11,450 nt of DNA. Origin: an uncultured Saprospirales bacterium. GTDB lineage: Bacteria > Bacteroidota > Bacteroidia > Chitinophagales > Saprospiraceae. Positions 6,919 through 11,450 of this stretch are shown here, piece after piece. The DNA is taken from positions 1 to 11,450 of the forward strand of contig CALAZP010000018.1 of assembly GCA_937926355.1 (NCBI GenBank). Direction: 5' to 3'. A program made the translations under genes and the position numbers. The notes beneath the pieces are model-generated. The model saw only the letters and a program-made list of their open reading frames with translations, was not told where the DNA came from and made no database searches. Every line of letters starts with the position of its first letter. Position 1 is the first letter of the stretch.

Positions 6919-9900
6919 CTAATTTAAGGCAAATCTCACTATTATACCACCAGCTGTTTCCGTCCTTGGAAACCCTGCCGAGGTTTTTGGAACATTTCTA
7001 TTATAATCAAAAAACAATCGCAACGATAACCTTTGATTCATTTTATACTCTACAGAAGGGGATAAACTCAATGAATAGTTTCCTCTCGTGGGTTCTATAA
7101 TTCCCTGGTCTAATAAATGATTGAAAGTAACATCATCACGCATCCTTAAATTGAAGTTGATATCCAAATCCTTACCCTGTAATTGCCCAGCTCTAGCTGG
7201 AGTACTGCCAAAATCATTACCAAACATACTGCCCCCAAATGCACCACCACCTTTTCCTGTCAGAAAAGGAATATCTACATCACGCATTAAATACCCAAAA
7301 CTAATTACAAACTCTTTAGTCTGCGTCTCGCTCAATTGATTGCTAACAAAACTCATTGCTAAGTTTCTGTCCTTATTGTAGTCTAAACTTAACGACATCC
7401 CGCTTCTAGTAGTCGCACTGATGCTTACCAAAGGACTAAATGATTCCTGAATACCAATCTGTGGCATTTCCAATCTTGGATAGAAATTACCATTTAGTTC
7501 GTTAACGCCCCCATCGTTTCTAGTTCTCAGATAATCCAATCCCGTTCCAAAGCTATTTACAGTAAGCGTAGATCTATAGGCATGATCAATCGTAAAATTT
7601 TGAAAAATATCTCTAAAGAAAGGTAATTTACTGAGTCCATTATAGCTTAATCGCCAATTCACCTTCGGTAAAATATCGAAAACGTCTAGGCCTACAAATT
7701 GCGGATCTGTTCCTTCATAAGCAGATAAAAACGCAGGAATCAAGACATCCTGTTGGGTCCTTCCATATCCCTCCGTATATCCCAACTCTGAGAGTACTGG
7801 ATCTGAATGATTGCCAGTTCCTATCCTCCTCGATATGACCACCCTATTGCTTTCAAAAGTTCTAAATAAATCAATTATCTCCGATCTGCTATCTTTAAAT
7901 AGCGTGTTTAAGGCAGAATAAGAAACCGTTAATGAACCCACATCCTTAGGAATATTATGCGTGAACTCTGCAAATTGGTCTAACAATGTATCTTTAAAAT
8001 ATTCCGTATGGGTCTCCGTAAATCTCCTGGTTGCCTCCAAATCAATCCTAAAATCATTAAATGGCTCTAAAGTCATTCTCATATCCAAATTCTCCTGATA
8101 ATCCTGAACGACTTCCATATTTAGAAAGACACTCTTACTGATCCAACCTTTACCAGCTGCTACGCCTAACCAATCTCTTGAAGTTCCATATTCAGATTCA
8201 GTCAGTTCGCGAATCCTAGGCTGTAATCCAGCTACAAAGTCCCATCCCGGTGCATCAAATCCCGGACTTAACCCCATTAGTTTGGCCTCTGGCATAAACC
8301 CTGGAATTGAAGTGGAATAGCTCTGCCTATAAGTTACTCTTGCATTCCTTATTAACAACAATGGTCTAATCAATAACCGCTCAACAACCGATGGCCCTCC
8401 CTCATTGCTTGAATTAGATGACCTTCCTCCATTTCTTGAATCAGTTGATGATGGCATCCTAGAATTGCTGCCTCCTCCTGAATTGCCACCTCCTCTATTA
8501 ATACTCCTTAGGTACGGTATTTTGTTATATAGCGATTCAAAATTAAAATCAGCACTTAACTGTCGATCTTGACTGTTTCGAATAAAATTCCCCAAACTAT
8601 CGACGTTTAATGCAGCCGCCGTCCAACCGTAACTCGATTGATATTGCCCCCTAATATTAACCCAATCCATATAAGGTAGGTAGCGAATAGGAAGCGTGTA
8701 ACTTAATGATACGGTATGATTGTAATTTTTTGACCTACCGAGATTTCTTATGTTGTTCATAATACTGTCTCGACGAAATTGCTTGATATCCACTATGCTA
8801 GGATCTTCAGCCATCTCTAATTCATCTGGCTCGTCAATTACAGAGGCATTACTTGCACTGTAAGAAAACTTTATAGACTTCGTAAAATCCCATTGTAGGT
8901 TATAATCCCTATTCCAAGTAAATTTTTTATTGTAAAACGTACTGTAGCGCTCATCCAATCCAGTAAAACGATACTTGGTGGTGTTAAACCTCCTGTCTAA
9001 TAGGGTTGAAAAAGTAAATGAATTGGGAAGTGGGTTTAAATTTAAATTCTTTAACAACCCCAAAAATTCATCACTTTTTATCAAATTTTTGAAAGGTTCC
9101 AAATATTTGACCGATCTGCTATACCGGTAATCCAACCCCCCATTATAGCGTTTTCTCTGGTCTAATTCTATGATTGGATCAGATACGTTGCTTTCGGTAT
9201 AACCATAAGTGAGACTGATATTGGATGGATCCCATGGCGCACTATTCTCTCGCTGTTGGTTCCCGCCACCGCCTTCCTTTCTGACATTAGTGAAATTATA
9301 ACTCTTTAAAGTCACTAATTCCACTGCCTGATTTCTTATAGAATCCCTCAAAGGAACTTCCGCATTCTGAATCTTTTCTTTTAAAACTATATCCAAATCA
9401 TACGGATCAAACTCAGGGGTACTAACATTTTTACTAAAAGACCCATAAAAAGGTATTCTAAAACCCCAATCGGAAGGCAATAACCTTCCTAGTTCTAAAG
9501 TGGTAGCAAAATCATATCCAAAAATATCCTCCCTCGACCTTTGCTGTACCTTTTGATCAATCGCACCAAATCCAATACTAGAATAATTGCCAGACAAAGT
9601 AAGATTTCCTAAATCAGCTAATTGAACATCCATTCTGGCTAATGCAGCTACCCCACCTCTTTCATTCAGACCAGTTAATCTAAATTCATTTAGCCACACC
9701 TCCGTACTCAAAGGCAAAGTCTCACCACCTTTCCTATTCCTCACCCCAATCATCGCGATTTTGACGTACCCCAAATTAGGATTACCCTTCACCTTTATCT
9801 GATGTGCTAAGTTGGGATTGTCATTTTCAACCGTTTCTATATACTCCTCCGTTGGAGAGAAATCTACTTGATTCCTCCTTTGTTTAACAGATACTAAATC

Positions 9901-11450
9901 TTTTAAAGCAACATCAAATTCATTTTCGGGTCGCCAAACCTCTAATTTGTATTCCGAAGTATTGGTTGCCGTAGGTAAGTTATCTGGATCAGACATCAAT
10001 AGAGGAATCTCATACTCGTAATAATTCTCCTTAAAATCACTTCCCAGACGCACAAATACACTCATATCACCAGGTTCAATAACCAAGTCATTAAGGGCCT
10101 CAGCATGAACAAACATTTTTAATCGCTCATACATACGAGTATCCAAATTAATCGTCTTAAATACGGACTTTTCTTCCCCCTCACACAACCCCTTAATATT
10201 GAGGGTCAACGATTGTTCGTTTTGTAGTGCATTGAAAACACCCAAAGATTGTTCGCGCTGAATCCCCTCAGGCAAAACATAACTGAAGGGTGCTCTAGAA
10301 CTGTTTTCCTCAATATTGACAGCATCTACATCAAAATCAACTTCTGGATTACAAGAGGTATCATCTGACAGATCTTGATTATATCGCCTCCACTGATTTC
10401 TAACCAACTCCATTCTAGCAAACCTCAAAGTAACCTGATCTTCAAATCCATTGAGATACATCCTCATAAATCTTATGGACCGAAAATCCCTAATTCCCCC
10501 AACAGCCACTTTTTCAGGCCCATTCAACGGTACCCTGAATCGATACCACACTCTTCTTCCATCCTCACTTTCAATCCTATCCGTAATAAATGGGGTTCTA
10601 TTTAAATCCAACTCCCTTGGGTTTAGGGGATTAGCCCTTAATGGAATTCTATACTGAAAATACGCTTCCGTCTCATTTAACGTATTATCTCGATTCAAAT
10701 CCTCCGCATCTGGAATATTGGTCGAGGAAGATACCTGATTACCTCCTGCATTAGCTTGTGAATTACCCTGCGAATTATTATATCGTTTGTACCGCACATA
10801 GACGCCATCTGTAGCCTCATATTCAGCATCGTTATAATAGCGATAATCATCATTAGACGGATCCTGCTCTACTTTCTGTGCCACAATTGGGTTGGCTTGT
10901 TTTAGCGCCTCCAAATAGTCGGCAAAAGCCTGTCGTTCTAACTCATTATCCATCCCATCTAAACCTACATCTTGCAAACTCCTGGTCTCCGGATCATTAT
11001 CAAATGCCCTGGTGATTTGCTGAGCAACCGGTACTACCGACCAATTGGTTTGATCCACCCTCCTATCCGGGTTAGCCGGTCCAGGAAGGCCATTTTCAAA
11101 AAACTTTCTGGAGTCTCTAAGGATATCTTCCGAAACATTCCCCAAATTGATATATAATTCCCCTTGCTGCCCATTGACATTAGGAGACGGATTAAGTGGA
11201 TTCTCTGGGTCTAAAAATGGACTAAGCATCCAAAATTCTAAAAACTCAATATTAGCAGACTGAAAGTCATTATTAGTCATAGCCCGCATAATTCCACCCC
11301 ACCTGGTCTGTGGGTCTCTCAAAACAGCTTCTTCCCCGACAAAGGTTAGCCCCCTGGTATAACCAGGATATCCCTCAGGAATATCAAAGTTATAAGGACC
11401 TCTTTCCGAAGGATAAAACGTCAAATCAAGGGTTTGTATATTGGGTAATT
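6919..11450 (-). CDS. sprA: SprA/Sov, type IX secretion outer-membrane translocon (partial)
   Basis: SprA (Sov in Porphyromonas) is the giant outer-membrane beta-barrel through which T9SS cargo passes; Flavobacterium SprA is a 36-stranded barrel that partners PorV and a plug protein. About 1,509 C-terminal residues are visible, and the frame stays open to the right edge, so roughly the first third of a family member (usually near 2,400 residues) is missing. The apparent first residue of the visible frame is an internal TTG Leu, not a start: reading upstream gives TLDLTFYPSERGPYNFD, a hallmark SprA segment. Other family features are WGGIMRAMTNNDFQSANIEFLEFW shown in parts, STEVWLNEFRLTGL, the LIRPLLLIRNARVTY stretch, SIPGFMPEAKLMG, and the LQGKDLDINFNLRMRDDVTFN block near the end. 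The C-terminus, GGIIVRFALN with TAG at 6919-6921, is short and strand-like as expected for a barrel. A Gly/Ser/Asn-rich loop lies near 8391-8500. The kinase gene follows 75 bp downstream. Confidence 0.95.
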   Translation of the reverse strand, partial: LPNIQTLDLTFYPSERGPYNFDIPEGYPGYTRGLTFVGEEAVLRDPQTRWGGIMRAMTNNDFQSANIEFLEFWMLSPFLDPENPLNPSPNVNGQQGELYINLGNVSEDILRDSRKFFENGLPGPANPDRRVDQTNWSVVPVAQQITRAFDNDPETRSLQDVGLDGMDNELERQAFADYLEALKQANPIVAQKVEQDPSNDDYRYYNDAEYEATDGVYVRYKRYNNSQGNSQANAGGNQVSSSTNIPDAEDLNRDNTLNETEAYFQYRIPLRANPLNPRELDLNRTPFITDRIESEDGRRVWYRFRVPLNGPEKVAVGGIRDFRSIRFMRMYLNGFEDQVTLRFARMELVRNQWRRYNQDLSDDTSCNPEVDFDVDAVNIEENSSRAPFSYVLPEGIQREQSLGVFNALQNEQSLTLNIKGLCEGEEKSVFKTINLDTRMYERLKMFVHAEALNDLVIEPGDMSVFVRLGSDFKENYYEYEIPLLMSDPDNLPTATNTSEYKLEVWRPENEFDVALKDLVSVKQRRNQVDFSPTEEYIETVENDNPNLAHQIKVKGNPNLGYVKIAMIGVRNRKGGETLPLSTEVWLNEFRLTGLNERGGVAALARMDVQLADLGNLTLSGNYSSIGFGAIDQKVQQRSREDIFGYDFATTLELGRLLPSDWGFRIPFYGSFSKNVSTPEFDPYDLDIVLKEKIQNAEVPLRDSIRNQAVELVTLKSYNFTNVRKEGGGGNQQRENSAPWDPSNISLTYGYTESNVSDPIIELDQRKRYNGGLDYRYSRSVKYLEPFKNLIKSDEFLGLLKNLNLNPLPNSFTFSTLLDRRFNTTKYRFTGLDERYSTFYNKKFTWNRDYNLQWDFTKSIKFSYSASNASVIDEPDELEMAEDPSIVDIKQFRRDSIMNNIRNLGRSKNYNHTVSLSYTLPIRYLPYMDWVNIRGQYQSSYGWTAAALNVDSLGNFIRNSQDRQLSADFNFESLYNKIPYLRSINRGGGNSGGGSNSRMPSSTDSRNGGRSSNSSNEGGPSVVERLLIRPLLLIRNARVTYRQSYSTSIPGFMPEAKLMGLSPGFDAPGWDFVAGLQPRIRELTESEYGTSRDWLGVAAGKGWISKSVFLNMEVVQDYQENLDMRMTLEPFNDFRIDLEATRRFTETHTEYFKDTLLDQFAEFTHNIPKDVGSLTVSYSALNTLFKDSRSEIIDLFRTFESNRVVISRRIGTGNHSDPVLSELGYTEGYGRTQQDVLIPAFLSAYEGTDPQFVGLDVFDILPKVNWRLSYNGLSKLPFFRDIFQNFTIDHAYRSTLTVNSFGTGLDYLRTRNDGGVNELNGNFYPRLEMPQIGIQESFSPLVSISATTRSGMSLSLDYNKDRNLAMSFVSNQLSETQTKEFVISFGYLMRDVDIPFLTGKGGGAFGGSMFGNDFGSTPARAGQLQGKDLDINFNLRMRDDVTFNHLLDQGIIEPTRGNYSLSLSPSVEYKMNQRLSLRLFFDYNRNVPKTSAGFPRTETAGGIIVRFALN

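Noticed and set aside
11422..11424. Possible start codon of sprA at 11424.
   Set aside because: The codon is TTG read as internal Leu, and the conserved SprA segment continues upstream to the window edge, so the gene is truncated by the window and does not start here.

Overview
The window looks like a chromosomal segment of an AT-rich Bacteroidota bacterium, most likely of the order Cytophagales (Cyclobacteriaceae-like). This rests on a large SprA type IX secretion translocon gene, a GldB gliding-motility lipoprotein, an RprX/RprY-like two-component pair, a short Bacteroidota-style TatA, a quinone-type PyrD, and start codons without clear Shine-Dalgarno sequences. The assignment comes from recognising protein families by eye. 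No database search was run.

Layout, left to right. The left edge holds the last 44 codons of a plus-strand GatA-like amidase, converging on a minus-strand group read right to left: gldB, an iron/2-oxoglutarate-type oxygenase of the isopenicillin N synthase fold family, and tatA. A 13-bp perfect inverted repeat lies across the end of gatA at the gatA/tatA junction. gldB is divergent from a plus-strand outer-membrane beta-barrel gene (PorT/porin-like), with only 31 bp between the preferred start codons. After a 218-bp convergent gap come, all on the minus strand and read right to left: sprA (its N-terminal third lies beyond the right edge), a sensor histidine kinase, its OmpR-type response regulator, a strong intrinsic terminator, and pyrD.

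How the genes fit together. SprA forms the outer-membrane channel of the type IX secretion system (T9SS). GldB is an envelope lipoprotein needed for gliding, and the beta-barrel protein resembles PorT-class outer-membrane proteins, so three of eight genes concern the T9SS/gliding envelope machinery. The kinase/regulator pair directly follows sprA on the same strand and may sense envelope or redox state: its periplasmic domain has a Cys-x-Cys-x-x-Cys cluster. pyrD, gatA, tatA and the oxygenase are housekeeping or metabolic neighbours.

I see no mobile element, CRISPR array, tRNA, rRNA, prophage or toxin-antitoxin module. The window appears to be ordinary conserved chromosome, and I do not claim an undescribed system. 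The points most worth a second look are the terminator immediately upstream of pyrD, the almost overlapping divergent starts of gldB and the porin-like gene, the cysteine cluster in the kinase sensor, and the inverted repeat at the gatA end.
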